A stretch of 64,000 bases of DNA from Zygosaccharomyces rouxii (GCF_000026365.1 NC_012990.1:372001-436000), one strand, 5' to 3'. Shown: positions 46,443 to 57,614, counted from the stretch's first letter. Notes: generated by a model not told the origin, from the letters alone. Translations and numbers: made by a program.

Positions 46443-49268
46443 TTAAGTTCTGTCTGGAATGTCGAATGCATCATTCTGCAAACTTAAGTTAAAACGACTC
46501 TTGCTTTGTTGTCTGCGTACCGATGGAATTGCGAAACTAGATGGCGAGGCTGTGGCAAATGACTTAATGTCATTACACAACTGATGAATTAAAATGGAAT
46601 CACAACCGACTTGACCTTCTATCTGATGGTTCCAGTTTCTATCTAGGAAGTCCATCATCACTTCTAATCTTTTCTTAATAACAACCTCTGCACTTAAATC
46701 TCTTTCTTTTAAGGTGCTCAGATACTCTAGAGATCTTGCGATTATCAATTTGACGAACTTCAACAAATCGATTTGAATCAGTAAACTATTTCGATAAAGC
46801 ATAAAGAAAGCCGTTAATCTCTCATTGAAACTCGAATGAGAAAAAATCTTGAACGAAATAAATGCTAATGGTGTCAGCAAGCAGATTTTCATAAACTTCG
46901 TGATAAAATTCCCAAATTCGAGATTATTTTCTTTGATGCGGAAAAATGGTTCGACCAAATCTCGATAAGTTAATAAAACCGATGGCTTTCCCGAAGAACC
47001 TGAAGGAAACTCAATTGCCAAACTATCCGGATGGCTGATAAATTTTGTTGTATCATGCAATGCAAACTGTAAAGAGTTTAATAGAATTTCTAAACCTCCC
47101 ACAATAAATTCCTCATGGGATCGTAAAAAGTGCAGGGAAAGTTCCACTAAAACTGGATGAAATTCTGTCAACTCTGTAGATATTTCCATGACAATTGACA
47201 AGGGTACATGCAACAGTTGAAGAGACTTTGCACGGGTGGTCAAAAGTCGGAGGATCAAATTTATGAAGTTAGTATTATTCAAAAGTTGGTTTAAGAGCAA
47301 TCTGTTCAAATGTGTAGCATGGTAAATAACACTCATGTAATATTTCCACACGTAACTGTTTTCTTCATCACAAAATTTGGAATCTTCAAAAAAGCCTAGT
47401 ATCCAAGGAAGGAAAGCCTCAGGCAGCTCCATGGAGGGTGCAGTGGTGGTTGGTACTTTGGAAGGGGTTGCTGCTACAATTTCCGCGGCTGTACTATTAT
47501 GCAATTGAATTAGAATCGAGGTTAATGCTTTGAAAATTGTATACATTGGTTGCTCTGTTGTTGGTGGTAATTTTAAAATGTTTTCAATGAATTGTTTGGG
47601 AAACCATGAGGAAGCCTCGGGGAAAGACGATAGTTTCAATACTATCGACTGGGTGGATTTGTTGGTAAGATTAGCTATCAAATTGGGTACCTTGACATGC
47701 TTGGAACACCACTGACACCAGAATTGTGGAGAATCGACGATATCCAAAAACTTATAGGCTAATTCCAATGTTATAGAATCCTTGAGGATGTGGGTTCTGT
47801 AAAGAATACCGCATTGAATCAACACTTTGTAGTTATCCTTGAGGAAAAACTGCTCGATAATATTATTATATTCGAGAACGGAGGGCACACCACCCATTGA
47901 TATGAATTTTTTCTTTAGATTACCAAAATTAAATTTCTTATCATATTCAAATAGAGATATGATCATGTTTTCATTTGAACTATCACGGAGCAAGTGGATT
48001 ATCGATTGCGAGATATCTTCACCATCCAAATTCTCGAAAAGTATGCTCAAAACATCAGAAGTTAATCGTACTGTCCCTTTACCCAAATTATCCAATATTC
48101 CTTTAGCCCATTCGACATTTGCAGCAGTCCTATGCATAGATCTATGGGGCGTACTAGGATCTCCATGAGTTTTAGATTCACTGCTGCCAGTAACAGTAGT
48201 TACCAGGGACGAAGATGATACAGAGGACGCAGAACTATAGTTGACCCTTGTCTTAGCTAATGATGGAAGATATGAAGTTGGGACAGAGGTGTGTTGCGAA
48301 GAAGGGTTTGCTAGACTAGGATCATGAAGAGGTTCCTTAAAGTCATGATCCCATTGAAAATCCATTTCATTATTACTCTCCTTAAACAATTCCAGCTTGT
48401 TAGCAGGAGATTCGCCTGCAACCCATTTATGTCTCAAAAGCTGTGCCGCGGTTGGTCTTTGATACATATTCTTTTGAAAACATGTGGATAGAAAATCCTG
48501 TGCTTCCTTGGATATGAAACTAGGTGGAATAAACGCATCATTTTCAATCGCATAGTAGATGTTAATATCAACTAAATTATAGAATGGTGGATTTCCTGTT
48601 AATACTTCCAGAACAGTAGCCCCCAAAGACCAAATATCACTTAAGGTAGACGCACCCCTATTACCAATAATTTCTGGGGCCATCCAGTTCAAAGAACCCG
48701 CCAAAGTCATTGCCATAGTCATGGTATTAACTTTTGTAGAAACGCCAAAATCTGCTAATTTGACCACATTATTAGAATCCAAAAGTAGATTAGCGGCCTT
48801 AATATCTCGATGTATCACACCTTGTTCGTGCAAGTAATTGAGCCCATTCAAAGTCTGCTTCACGTATACTTTTGCTTTGGATTCTGGAAGACCATTGCCC
48901 CTTGATATGTAATTTTTCAATGAACCATGAGAACAGTATTCCAATATTATGTAGAGATTATGCGACTTTTGAATGAAACCATGATACTTAACGATATTAA
49001 TGTGATTTAAATTTTTCAAAAGATCTATCTCAGACATGATATCTGTCAGTTCATCATCATTTTCATAATGGACCTCCTTAATCGCGACCAACTTCTGTGT
49101 CTTTCGATTAATTGCTTTGTAAACAACACCATATGATCCTTTACCAATAACTTGCTTTAACTGGTACTGTATTTGATTTCTCTTCTGTGGTTCCTGTTTC
49201 ACTGATTGTTCACTTCGATTCAACGCCTGCTGCTGTTGAGCAGGTGTGAGATTGATTCTTTCAGTCAT
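46443..49268 (-). CDS. CDC15: Mitotic exit network kinase Cdc15 (MST/Hippo type)
   Basis: Kinase downstream of Tem1 that activates Dbf2-Mob1 for mitotic exit, acting at spindle poles. The 941-residue protein has its kinase domain at about 35-290: VIGKGSYGVVYKA with G42, VAIKEV with K64, HRDIKAANLLL, DFGVSTKVN and GSLNWMAPEIIGNRGAS. The long C-terminal region is helical and less conserved, with WCQWCSKH and other Cdc15-specific blocks. The Gln-rich N-terminus (QQQQALNRS) is unlike S. cerevisiae in detail. The ATG at 49268 is chosen; one TTG codon precedes it. Corresponds to YAR019C. Confidence 0.96.
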   Translation of the reverse strand: MTERINLTPAQQQQALNRSEQSVKQEPQKRNQIQYQLKQVIGKGSYGVVYKAINRKTQKLVAIKEVHYENDDELTDIMSEIDLLKNLNHINIVKYHGFIQKSHNLYIILEYCSHGSLKNYISRGNGLPESKAKVYVKQTLNGLNYLHEQGVIHRDIKAANLLLDSNNVVKLADFGVSTKVNTMTMAMTLAGSLNWMAPEIIGNRGASTLSDIWSLGATVLEVLTGNPPFYNLVDINIYYAIENDAFIPPSFISKEAQDFLSTCFQKNMYQRPTAAQLLRHKWVAGESPANKLELFKESNNEMDFQWDHDFKEPLHDPSLANPSSQHTSVPTSYLPSLAKTRVNYSSASSVSSSSLVTTVTGSSESKTHGDPSTPHRSMHRTAANVEWAKGILDNLGKGTVRLTSDVLSILFENLDGEDISQSIIHLLRDSSNENMIISLFEYDKKFNFGNLKKKFISMGGVPSVLEYNNIIEQFFLKDNYKVLIQCGILYRTHILKDSITLELAYKFLDIVDSPQFWCQWCSKHVKVPNLIANLTNKSTQSIVLKLSSFPEASSWFPKQFIENILKLPPTTEQPMYTIFKALTSILIQLHNSTAAEIVAATPSKVPTTTAPSMELPEAFLPWILGFFEDSKFCDEENSYVWKYYMSVIYHATHLNRLLLNQLLNNTNFINLILRLLTTRAKSLQLLHVPLSIVMEISTELTEFHPVLVELSLHFLRSHEEFIVGGLEILLNSLQFALHDTTKFISHPDSLAIEFPSGSSGKPSVLLTYRDLVEPFFRIKENNLEFGNFITKFMKICLLTPLAFISFKIFSHSSFNERLTAFFMLYRNSLLIQIDLLKFVKLIIARSLEYLSTLKERDLSAEVVIKKRLEVMMDFLDRNWNHQIEGQVGCDSILIHQLCNDIKSFATASPSSFAIPSVRRQQSKSRFNLSLQNDAFDIPDRT

Positions 49269-50151
49269 CAACTTCTACACTTAACAGATCAAATAATGCA
49301 CACAATCAGCCGAGAAAGGTACTATTATTGGGAGTACTTGTCACAAAATTACTCTCTTTCTGGGAAGAAACGAAAAATTGTAGAAAATTATGATACACTG
49401 TTGATGTATATCCGTTTATTCCTTCGAGAAATAAAAGACAGAAGTGCACTCAAAAGGTTCGAATACTAAACTTTCAGTTTTAGCCGCCGACCTATTCAAG
49501 AAAATTATAAAAGAAGAGTAATTCAATACTTTATTTGATTTTCTCAATTCCTCTCCAGTTGAACCACAAGCGAGCTGATCTCCTTCCCTAATTGTTTACC
49601 GCTTCCACTTCGGGTAATGTAGTTACCATCATTTAATTATGGCCGTCTAGAATGAGATGCACAGCAGTCACAATGATCGAACAAAAGAATTTTTTTTTCC
49701 CAAGGGGCTTCCTGCGAAACCCCGTGATAGCCTGTGGAGATGCATAGAATGTTCAAAAAAGGCTTCTAGAAAAGTGTCATATGCAGAGAACAGCGATGCC
49801 CCGCATTCAATTTTAGGTTAGCTTCTCACATGACCATCTGGGAATGTCAAAATAGGGTAGCGATTTGTCCGAATGGAGTCAATTGATAAAGGGTAGAAAC
49901 CATTTGGATGATATTTTTCAATTAGTGCGGCGTTACATTGCTGCGAATAACCACCGAGTTTGGGGAGTTGACGGAGTTACTGAGCACTAGAATTTATCAT
50001 TGATGATCTAGTGTCATGCACCCTGGACAGATGGATAATTTCGTTTTAAAGGTCTTCTTTAGCAGATGATCGCTCAGAAATAAGAAGTTTAATTGAATAA
50101 AAGGTACTTTTACAAGGAAAGAATACAGTTGAAGAGAGAACACCATCAAGT
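49269..50151. promoter_or_regulatory. CDC15/YAT1 divergent region, 0.88 kb
   Basis: Divergent spacer. Near YAT1, GC-rich patches occur: AAGGGG at 49703-49708, ACCCCG near 49719 and CCCCGC at 49799-49804 followed by AT-rich sequence, which resembles a Mig1 glucose-repression site in reverse. A frame starting inside CDC15 (49206-49469) is a shadow. No RNA gene seen. Confidence 0.4.
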
Positions 50152-52197
50152 ATGCCTGATCTACCACGCTTACCTATTCCGCCATTAAGGGAAACTTTGA
50201 ATCGATACCTTGCCCGTGTCGAACCTCTTCAAGAGGACCGACAAAATAATAAGACAAGGGAATGTGTTTTATCTGATGATAATTTAAAAATGATGCAGAA
50301 ATTGCATGAACATTTACTTGAGTATGACAAGCAACTCGCTAGGGAAAAGCCTCAATCTTCCTACATTGAGGATTTTTGGTACGATGCCTATTTGATGTAC
50401 GAAGCATCGGTAGTCCTAAACGTTAACCCGTATTTTCTTTTAGAAGATGATCGAACCATCAAAAACGTTATGGGATGCTACGGCGAGTATACTTGCCAGG
50501 TAAAAAGAGCCGCTAAACTCATTTTTTCAATTTTAAAATTCATCAAGGAAATCCGCCATGAAAATCTGAGACCAGATGTTGTCCGCGGTAAAACTCCACT
50601 ATCAATGGATCAGTACGCCAAATTATTTGGTTGTAGCAGAATTCCAGCTGGACCAGGAGAAAAGTCCTGTCATTTACAAGTTGATCCAACGTCTCATCAC
50701 GTGATGGTTACATACAAATCACAATTCTATTGGTTCGACGTATTGGATGTGAACAATATCCCCATTTTCTCAACACCAGAACCTATCGAATGGAATCTTT
50801 ATTCAATAATTATGGATAGTGAACAGAGTGAAGCTTCAAGACCACCCTTTGGTGTTTTCATCACAGAAAATCGTAGAGTCTGGTCCAATGTAAGGGATTA
50901 TATCTTCCATGACTCTGATCCTACAAATTGGAAAAACCTCAAAATAATCGATAGCGCACTGTTTGTAATTTGCCTCGATGATGCCTCATTTACAGAAGAT
51001 AATGAGCTCATCAAATCCATGTTATGTGGTACTTCTCAAATCAGGTTAGGTCCTAACGATTTGGCAAAACCTTTGGATGCTCAACATGGTACCTGTCTTA
51101 ACCGCTGGTATGACAAGCTTCAATTGATTGTCACGCAGAATGGTAAAGCTGGAATAAATTTTGAACACACCGCAGTAGATGGCCATACAGTGTTGCGTCT
51201 TGCCGCTGACATTTATACCGATTCAATCTTGGGGTTTGCTAGAGGTGTCACCAAGAATGTACCCGATGTTTTTACTGAGACATCAGAATCAGATTCTGAA
51301 AATGTCAACTTGAATCTAATTACCATCCCACGGAAACTCGAATGGAAAGTAGATCCATTCATTTTATCATCATTGCATTTTGCTGAAACTAGAATTTCAG
51401 ATAGTGTATCACAACATGAGTTTGCTGCACTCGATTTCACCAAGTATGGAAGCAATCACATTAAGGCTAGTTTCCAATGTTCACCAGATGCACTGGTACA
51501 ACAGGTTTTCCAAGTAGCATATTACGCCCTTTACGGTAAATTCGAAACGACCTATGAACCTGCCATGACTAAACAATTCACTAATGGACGTACTGAAGCG
51601 ATTAGAAGTGTCACTTCTGAATCAAAGAAATTTGTTAAATCAATGTTTGATCGATATGCCATTGATGAACATCGCATTCGATTTTTGAGAAGAGCATGCA
51701 ACAAACATTCTCAGATCATTAAAGAATGTTCAGAGGGTTTAGGTCAAGATCGCCACCTGTATGCCCTGTACTGTATATGGAATGAATATTACAAAGACAC
51801 CATGCCCTTACCCCCAATTTTCAGCGATAAATCTTGGTCAATACACAATAGCACAGTGATAAGCACATCAAACTGTGGTAATCCATGCCTGAAAAGTTTT
51901 GGATTTGGTCCCGTAACCCCTAATGGATTTGGGATTGGTTACATAATCAGAGACAATTCAATCTCACTGGTGGTATCGTCGAGACACCGTCAAACGAATA
52001 GATTTGCATCATTGATTGAACATTCTTTGTTAGAAATCGATCATGTTTTCCAAAGAAGATCTGCTGCGGATTCGGAAATTAGCGCTGTTACACCATCTAC
52101 TAGGCATGGTTTTGGGAGACTGGAACAACAACGTAGCGACAGTTTAGTCCATCTGCTGTCCGGTTACAACTATTTCGACGTTAATGTATCAGGATAA
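50152..52197 (+). CDS. YAT1: Carnitine O-acetyltransferase, outer-mitochondrial type
   Basis: Transfers acetyl groups between CoA and carnitine for acetyl transport during growth on ethanol or acetate. The 681-residue product starts MPDLPRLPIPPLRETLNRYL and belongs to the choline/carnitine acyltransferase family. The catalytic His is H339 in NFEHTAVDGHTVLRLA. Also seen are QFYWFDVLD, the CoA-side GRTEAIRSVT and the carnitine-side STSNCGNPCLKSFGFGPVT. No cleavable presequence or peroxisomal targeting signal is evident (C-terminus DVNVSG), unlike Cat2. Length matches S. cerevisiae Yat1 (687). Follows CDC15 as in the YAR region. Confidence 0.96.
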   Translation: MPDLPRLPIPPLRETLNRYLARVEPLQEDRQNNKTRECVLSDDNLKMMQKLHEHLLEYDKQLAREKPQSSYIEDFWYDAYLMYEASVVLNVNPYFLLEDDRTIKNVMGCYGEYTCQVKRAAKLIFSILKFIKEIRHENLRPDVVRGKTPLSMDQYAKLFGCSRIPAGPGEKSCHLQVDPTSHHVMVTYKSQFYWFDVLDVNNIPIFSTPEPIEWNLYSIIMDSEQSEASRPPFGVFITENRRVWSNVRDYIFHDSDPTNWKNLKIIDSALFVICLDDASFTEDNELIKSMLCGTSQIRLGPNDLAKPLDAQHGTCLNRWYDKLQLIVTQNGKAGINFEHTAVDGHTVLRLAADIYTDSILGFARGVTKNVPDVFTETSESDSENVNLNLITIPRKLEWKVDPFILSSLHFAETRISDSVSQHEFAALDFTKYGSNHIKASFQCSPDALVQQVFQVAYYALYGKFETTYEPAMTKQFTNGRTEAIRSVTSESKKFVKSMFDRYAIDEHRIRFLRRACNKHSQIIKECSEGLGQDRHLYALYCIWNEYYKDTMPLPPIFSDKSWSIHNSTVISTSNCGNPCLKSFGFGPVTPNGFGIGYIIRDNSISLVVSSRHRQTNRFASLIEHSLLEIDHVFQRRSAADSEISAVTPSTRHGFGRLEQQRSDSLVHLLSGYNYFDVNVSG

Positions 52198-52967
52198 AAG
52201 AAATCGGCACAAGGGTCTTATAAGCACCCAAAATTGGAATTGTTAGCATTCGAAGCTTTCGAATCTTCTGAAGCCTTTAACGCATAAAATGGGGGGGGGG
52301 GGGCACATTGAACCTACAGATGCTATTTAACAACTTTGAAACCAAGGATGGCGAGCAGTATTTCGGAGTTATGCCGGTATGCATAATCATCGTAAATCAA
52401 TGTTGTAAACTTCTGTATCAGAAATATGTAAATACAGGTGTTTACTACATACACACATTAAAATGGTAAGAGTCACTCCTACGTTATTCATAGTGTTTTG
52501 ATTCCCACGGCCTACTATTGGCTACCGCGTTACCTAGTAATTAAAATATTTATTGTTTCTTGGCGCAGAAGATTCTTGGCACATTACCCGCCTTTTGACG
52601 CCAGCAAAAAAGGTGAAGTTCTCTTCAGGGGAGATGAAAAACCATATAATTGGAGCGAGAAAGAGCAGTGATCACCTATTAAGTGAGATATACTAACTTG
52701 GTCTCAGGAACAAAGTAAGATTGATACTAACGAACATTGTCGTTGACTAGACTGCAGAAATTCCGATTCAAGTATAATACCAAGAGATTGAGCGGGATTT
52801 CGATCGAGGAACTGCTATAAGAAGGAATCGATCAGAGAGAAAAAAAGCAAAGAACTTGAAAATAGATCTTACAATAGAAAACTATTAACCATTTCGAATT
52901 GAATTCAGTATATTTAACAACTTTTATCTTCTATTTGTTCATTTAAGCATTTGGCACTTAACTTTCC
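52198..52967. promoter_or_regulatory. YAT1 downstream / OSH upstream region
   Basis: 770-nt spacer between two plus-strand genes. It contains a G13 run at 52291-52303 and the long OSH leader. No gene recognised. Confidence 0.4.
52291..52303 (+). repeat. Poly(G) tract, 13 nt
   Basis: Thirteen consecutive G, about 95 bp after the YAT1 stop. Such G runs are rare in AT-rich yeast DNA, where A/T runs dominate. Confidence 0.85.
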
Positions 52968-55900
52968 ATGGATAGAGACAGCGTGGCTATAATATCTCCT
53001 GGCGGCCAAAGTTATTCGAGTAGTAGTAATTTGGATCCTCAGTTGGATAGGACGAGGTCCCAAAGTACTGGGAATGAGAGTGGTGAACACGATGTAGCTT
53101 TGGCTAGTAAACCACTTTTAAAGCTGAAGCTCTTGGATTCTCTACGTCAAGGAAATTTCAAGCAGTTGGAGGCTTTGATTAAAAACGAATTCCAGCCGGT
53201 GGGGGATCCGAATGTGGAAGAAGTGAGGAATTTAGTTTTGCACTACGCTGTTCAAGTTGCTCCTGCTGCTTTAATCAAAGATATTGTCCGTGAATGGGCC
53301 AATAATACCAGAGGCGGAATTACCATCGATATTAACTACAGGGATGAGAATGGTGATACTCCATTGCATTTAAGTGCATTCCAGTCACGCGGAGACGTGA
53401 TAGAGTTTCTGATGGATCAACCACACGTTAACGACTGTATACTGAACAACTCACATCTGCAGCCGGTAGAGATGTGCAGGAATTTGAGCATTGCTCACAT
53501 GATGCAGGCCAAAAGGGCTACTTATGTTGCAGAAATTGCTCAAGAATTTAGAACTGCTTTCAATAACAGAGATTTTGGTCACTTAGACTCAATTCTAGTT
53601 AATCCAAGAAATGCAGAACTGTTGGACATTAATGGTATGGATCCAGAAACCGGAGATACTGTTCTACATGAGTTTGTTAAAAAAAGAGATGTTATCATGT
53701 GTCGGTGGTTACTAGAACACGGTGCCGACCCTTTTAACAGAGATCGTCAAGGTAGGTTACCTGTGGATCTTGTCGGTAAGGTAAATGAGAATGACAGCGC
53801 AACGAATACTAAAGTGGCGATCGATATCGAGTTGAAAAAGCTTTTGGGCAAAGCAGCCAAGGAACAGAGTGTAATCGACGTTACCAATAATTTGCATGAA
53901 CCCCCAACACATAAAGGATACTTAAGAAAATGGACAAATTTTGCACAAGGTTATAAGCTGCGTTGGTTCATCCTAAGTGGAGATGGTAAGCTTTCCTACT
54001 ATAAAGATCAAGCCGATACAAGAAATGCTTGTAGGGGTTCTTTAAACATGTCAACATGTTACCTCCATTTGGATTCTTCGGAAAAATTGAAGTTTGAAAT
54101 TATTGGTGGTAGTAACGGTGCAATTAGATGGCATTTAAAGGCAAACCATCCCATTGAAACTAATAGATGGGTTTGGGCTATTCAAGGTGCCATTAGATTT
54201 GCCAAGGACAGGGAGTTGTTGATGAAATCAGGAACGGTACCACCATCCTTAGCAATGAGTAGAGGTTTGAATGCTGGCGGTAGATACGATTCTCCATTGT
54301 ATTCTTCACAACTACAATACAATCAAGGTGGTGGTAAGAATAGCCAACTGTTAGATGAGGAGCTGGGTGTGTCTGATGGGTCGGCTCAGCAAGGTAGAAT
54401 GCCCTCCTCTTCAGATCACCGTAACAAAAGAGTAAGTACGGCGTCAATTACTTCTAATGACTTAAGGTTGAATAATAATTTGACTGAATCAGGTAAGGAA
54501 TACGTTAACAGAATGGTGGGTAACAGGCTTGATTCCAGCTCTCGCGAAGGCCGCTCCCGTACCAACTCTAACCTGTCCCATAATCATGCAAACGAAAGAT
54601 CTGGTCATAACAGTCTAGTAGGAGGGGTTGCTGGCCACCCAGGCAATAGTCAAATTAACAACCAGAAACGTCAAGTGAATGAAACTCAAGGTGAAGATAG
54701 ATTACCACAGCAACAATCCCAACAAGAAGAGCAACAATACTATGGTCATCATCAAACGAACGCAAACGTCCAACCTAAGAAGTCAACGCCTTTGGAAGCT
54801 TCCTCTACTCAACTGACTTCAACAGCAAGAACACCTGAACATGCAGGTGGTGCATTTGAACCTGCACCCACTGATTCAATTGACAGCCACGTACCCTCGA
54901 ACGAAGATGAATTAGACAATTTCTCTGACGAAGAGGAGGATAACCAGGATCGTAACTCTAATTTCGATGTAGATGATGAAGACGTCAAAACTCAATATGG
55001 CCCTTATTCTCAAAGATTATCAATGCTCCAAAGATCACTGTCAATGGAATTGAGTTCATTAAAAGAATTATTAGACACAGGTCACCCAAGCGAGGAAGCT
55101 TGGGGCATGTTAAGGAAATCTTTGGGTTCTATCTCCAACACCTTTGAAAAATTGTACTTCTTGACTTCCTCTAGGGATAAGAAATTGGGATCTTTGTTGG
55201 CAAAACAACGTGAAGTGAACAATGTGTGGATTCAATCAGTTAAGGATCTAGAGTTGGAATTGATTGAAAAGAGCAACCGTTTGGCCTCCCTAGATAAAGA
55301 AAGAAGAGGGCTGAAAAAGTTGTTACACAAGAAATTATCTGAGGCTGGTGCTTCCACTGATGGTTCTCAATTCGATTCCACCACATCTCGTCAAGTAGAC
55401 GATTCCAATGCTACTCTAGAAGGCATTGCCAAATTTATTGAAGCTACAAGGGAAGAAGATGAAGAATCGGATGCCGAGGTCTTCTTTGACGCTGAAGATT
55501 TGGTAGACGCTTCTGACGAGGATGAAGAAAGATATCCTTCTGAATCGACGAACCAAACAAAACCTGATTCATCAGAAGGTTCTATTCCACAGCATGGAGA
55601 CCGTTCATATGGAAACAAAAAGGAGGAAGAAGGCAAGTCTCAAAACAGGGATACAGATTATAATGGTAAGGATGCAGAGCAAAAGTTCTCCATCAATGAA
55701 CCACCATCTACTGCACCTCCTCCAGTACCAAGCACTCATGAAGATACTACCTCACAGAAGGTACCGGAAGAAGTGAGACCAGAAAGTCAATATTCCTCTT
55801 CTGACCAGACCCGCATTTCCTCTGCAAGCCATAATCGTAATCCTTTCAGAGAAACGGAAGGTCAATACGCCGCAGAGGGCGCTTCTAAAAACAATGAAGA

Positions 55901-57614
55901 CATTGGCAAGGAGACTGAAAATTTTGAAAGGAACGAAGGCCAAGCTGGCGGTGCTCCATCCTCAAATGAATTAAAACAATTGAACACCAAGGTACCAGAC
56001 GAAAGATCAAGGAAGGAACCATCTTCCACTGGCTCACCAGTGGAAATGGCCAGAGACAAAGTTGGAACACCTCAAGAACCACAAGTTCTACGTCCTCAGG
56101 GTAAACGTCCTCCTAAAGATGTTGGTTCCGGTGCCGCTGTGGCTGGTGGTGTCGCTGCTGGCGCTGGTGGTGCTGCTGGCGTCTCGAAATCTGATTCTAC
56201 TAAGAATCAAAAGGAAGATTTCGGTCCCAGACATGATTCTAATCAAAGCTCGATGAAAAAGCCTAGCGCTAACAAACCTGAGCAGCAGGATGGTACTGCT
56301 CAAGATAATGAACTAATGAATCTTCCAATGGTCGGTGAGACGGAAAAACAAAAGCAAAAATATTCTGTTATTTTGAAAGAAGGTTCCTTCAAGGGTTATG
56401 AAGACGGAGTAAGAAAGAGATTGAGAATTGATGACGATGACCGTCCAGCAATCAGTCTATGGTCCGTACTAAAGTCTATGGTCGGTAAGGATATGACTAG
56501 AATGAGTTTACCAGTCACTTTCAATGAACCAACCTCATTGTTACAAAGGGTTGCTGAAGATTTAGAGTATTCCGACCTTCTGGATACTGCTTCGACTTTT
56601 GAAGATTCCTCTTTAAGAATGTTATACGTTGCTGTGTTCACTGCGTCTTCGTATGCATCTACCGTTAAGAGGGTTGCCAAACCTTTCAACCCATTATTGG
56701 GGGAAACTTATGAGTATTGTAGACCTGATAAGGGATACAGATTCTTCACAGAACAGGTGTGTCACCACCCTGTTGTTTCTGCTACTTGGACCGAATCTGC
56801 TAAATGGGACTTCTGGGGTGAATCCAACGTGGACACAGGATTCAATGGTAGATCATTCAACATTAAACATTTGGGTTTATGGTACATCAAGATGCGTCCT
56901 GATAGCAGTGAGGGTGAGGAATTGTACACTTGGAAAAAGCCAAACAACACGGTTATTGGTATCTTAGTTGGTAACCCTCAAGTGGATAACAACGGTGAAG
57001 TCGAAGTTGTTAATCATACGACTGGTGATCGTTGCTTAATCAACTTCAGAGCCCGTGGTTGGAGATCTCAAGGTGCATACGAAGTTACTGGTGAAGTTTT
57101 TGACAAGAACAATAACAAAAAATGGATTCTCGGTGGTCATTGGAATGATGCTATCTATGCAAAGATGGCCACTCCTAAGAACGACAGCGATATTATGAAG
57201 ACCAAGGACACCTCTTCTACTGGTCCTAAATTCGATGGTTCTAAATTCTTAGTTTGGAAGGCATCTCCAAGACCAGAAGCACCTTTCAATTTGACGCCAT
57301 TTGCTATAACTCTTAATGCTCCTCAACCAAGTCTCGTACCGTGGGTAGCTCCTACTGATACTAGATTGAGGCCGGATCAAAGAGAGATGGAGGATGGTGT
57401 TTACGACAAAGCTGGTGATGAGAAACATAGATTGGAGCAAAAGCAAAGAATGGTGCGTAGAAAGAGAGCTGAAACTGGTGAGGTCCACAAACCTGTTTGG
57501 TTCCACAAGGAAGTTCATCCAGTTACTAAGTCCGAGTACTGGCAATTCAACGGTGATTATTGGAAATTAAGAAAAGATCACAAGCTAAAGGAAGTTTGCC
57601 CAGATATTTTTTAA
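52968..57614 (+). CDS. OSH2: Oxysterol-binding protein homologue, Osh1/Osh2 type
   Basis: Lipid-transfer protein acting at ER contact sites. The 1548-residue product is longer than S. cerevisiae Osh1 and Osh2 (about 1190-1280). In order: ankyrin repeats (about 50-285, with NGDTPLHLSAFQSRGD and TVLHEFVKKRD), a PH domain (about 310-405, KGYLRKWTNFAQGYKLRWF), a long disordered region, a coiled coil (about 740-790), an FFAT-like motif EVFFDAEDL (837-845) for the ER receptor Scs2, more disordered sequence, and the ORD lipid-binding domain (about 1125-1540). The OSBP signature reads EQVCHHPV at 1262-1269. It is the single counterpart of SWH1/OSH1 (YAR042W) and OSH2 (YDL019C); the symbol is a convenience. 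Confidence 0.93.
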   Translation: MDRDSVAIISPGGQSYSSSSNLDPQLDRTRSQSTGNESGEHDVALASKPLLKLKLLDSLRQGNFKQLEALIKNEFQPVGDPNVEEVRNLVLHYAVQVAPAALIKDIVREWANNTRGGITIDINYRDENGDTPLHLSAFQSRGDVIEFLMDQPHVNDCILNNSHLQPVEMCRNLSIAHMMQAKRATYVAEIAQEFRTAFNNRDFGHLDSILVNPRNAELLDINGMDPETGDTVLHEFVKKRDVIMCRWLLEHGADPFNRDRQGRLPVDLVGKVNENDSATNTKVAIDIELKKLLGKAAKEQSVIDVTNNLHEPPTHKGYLRKWTNFAQGYKLRWFILSGDGKLSYYKDQADTRNACRGSLNMSTCYLHLDSSEKLKFEIIGGSNGAIRWHLKANHPIETNRWVWAIQGAIRFAKDRELLMKSGTVPPSLAMSRGLNAGGRYDSPLYSSQLQYNQGGGKNSQLLDEELGVSDGSAQQGRMPSSSDHRNKRVSTASITSNDLRLNNNLTESGKEYVNRMVGNRLDSSSREGRSRTNSNLSHNHANERSGHNSLVGGVAGHPGNSQINNQKRQVNETQGEDRLPQQQSQQEEQQYYGHHQTNANVQPKKSTPLEASSTQLTSTARTPEHAGGAFEPAPTDSIDSHVPSNEDELDNFSDEEEDNQDRNSNFDVDDEDVKTQYGPYSQRLSMLQRSLSMELSSLKELLDTGHPSEEAWGMLRKSLGSISNTFEKLYFLTSSRDKKLGSLLAKQREVNNVWIQSVKDLELELIEKSNRLASLDKERRGLKKLLHKKLSEAGASTDGSQFDSTTSRQVDDSNATLEGIAKFIEATREEDEESDAEVFFDAEDLVDASDEDEERYPSESTNQTKPDSSEGSIPQHGDRSYGNKKEEEGKSQNRDTDYNGKDAEQKFSINEPPSTAPPPVPSTHEDTTSQKVPEEVRPESQYSSSDQTRISSASHNRNPFRETEGQYAAEGASKNNEDIGKETENFERNEGQAGGAPSSNELKQLNTKVPDERSRKEPSSTGSPVEMARDKVGTPQEPQVLRPQGKRPPKDVGSGAAVAGGVAAGAGGAAGVSKSDSTKNQKEDFGPRHDSNQSSMKKPSANKPEQQDGTAQDNELMNLPMVGETEKQKQKYSVILKEGSFKGYEDGVRKRLRIDDDDRPAISLWSVLKSMVGKDMTRMSLPVTFNEPTSLLQRVAEDLEYSDLLDTASTFEDSSLRMLYVAVFTASSYASTVKRVAKPFNPLLGETYEYCRPDKGYRFFTEQVCHHPVVSATWTESAKWDFWGESNVDTGFNGRSFNIKHLGLWYIKMRPDSSEGEELYTWKKPNNTVIGILVGNPQVDNNGEVEVVNHTTGDRCLINFRARGWRSQGAYEVTGEVFDKNNNKKWILGGHWNDAIYAKMATPKNDSDIMKTKDTSSTGPKFDGSKFLVWKASPRPEAPFNLTPFAITLNAPQPSLVPWVAPTDTRLRPDQREMEDGVYDKAGDEKHRLEQKQRMVRRKRAETGEVHKPVWFHKEVHPVTKSEYWQFNGDYWKLRKDHKLKEVCPDIF

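Noticed and set aside
49206..49469. 87-codon plus-strand frame over the CDC15 start
   Set aside because: Overlaps the conserved CDC15 N-terminus in antisense; no supporting features.
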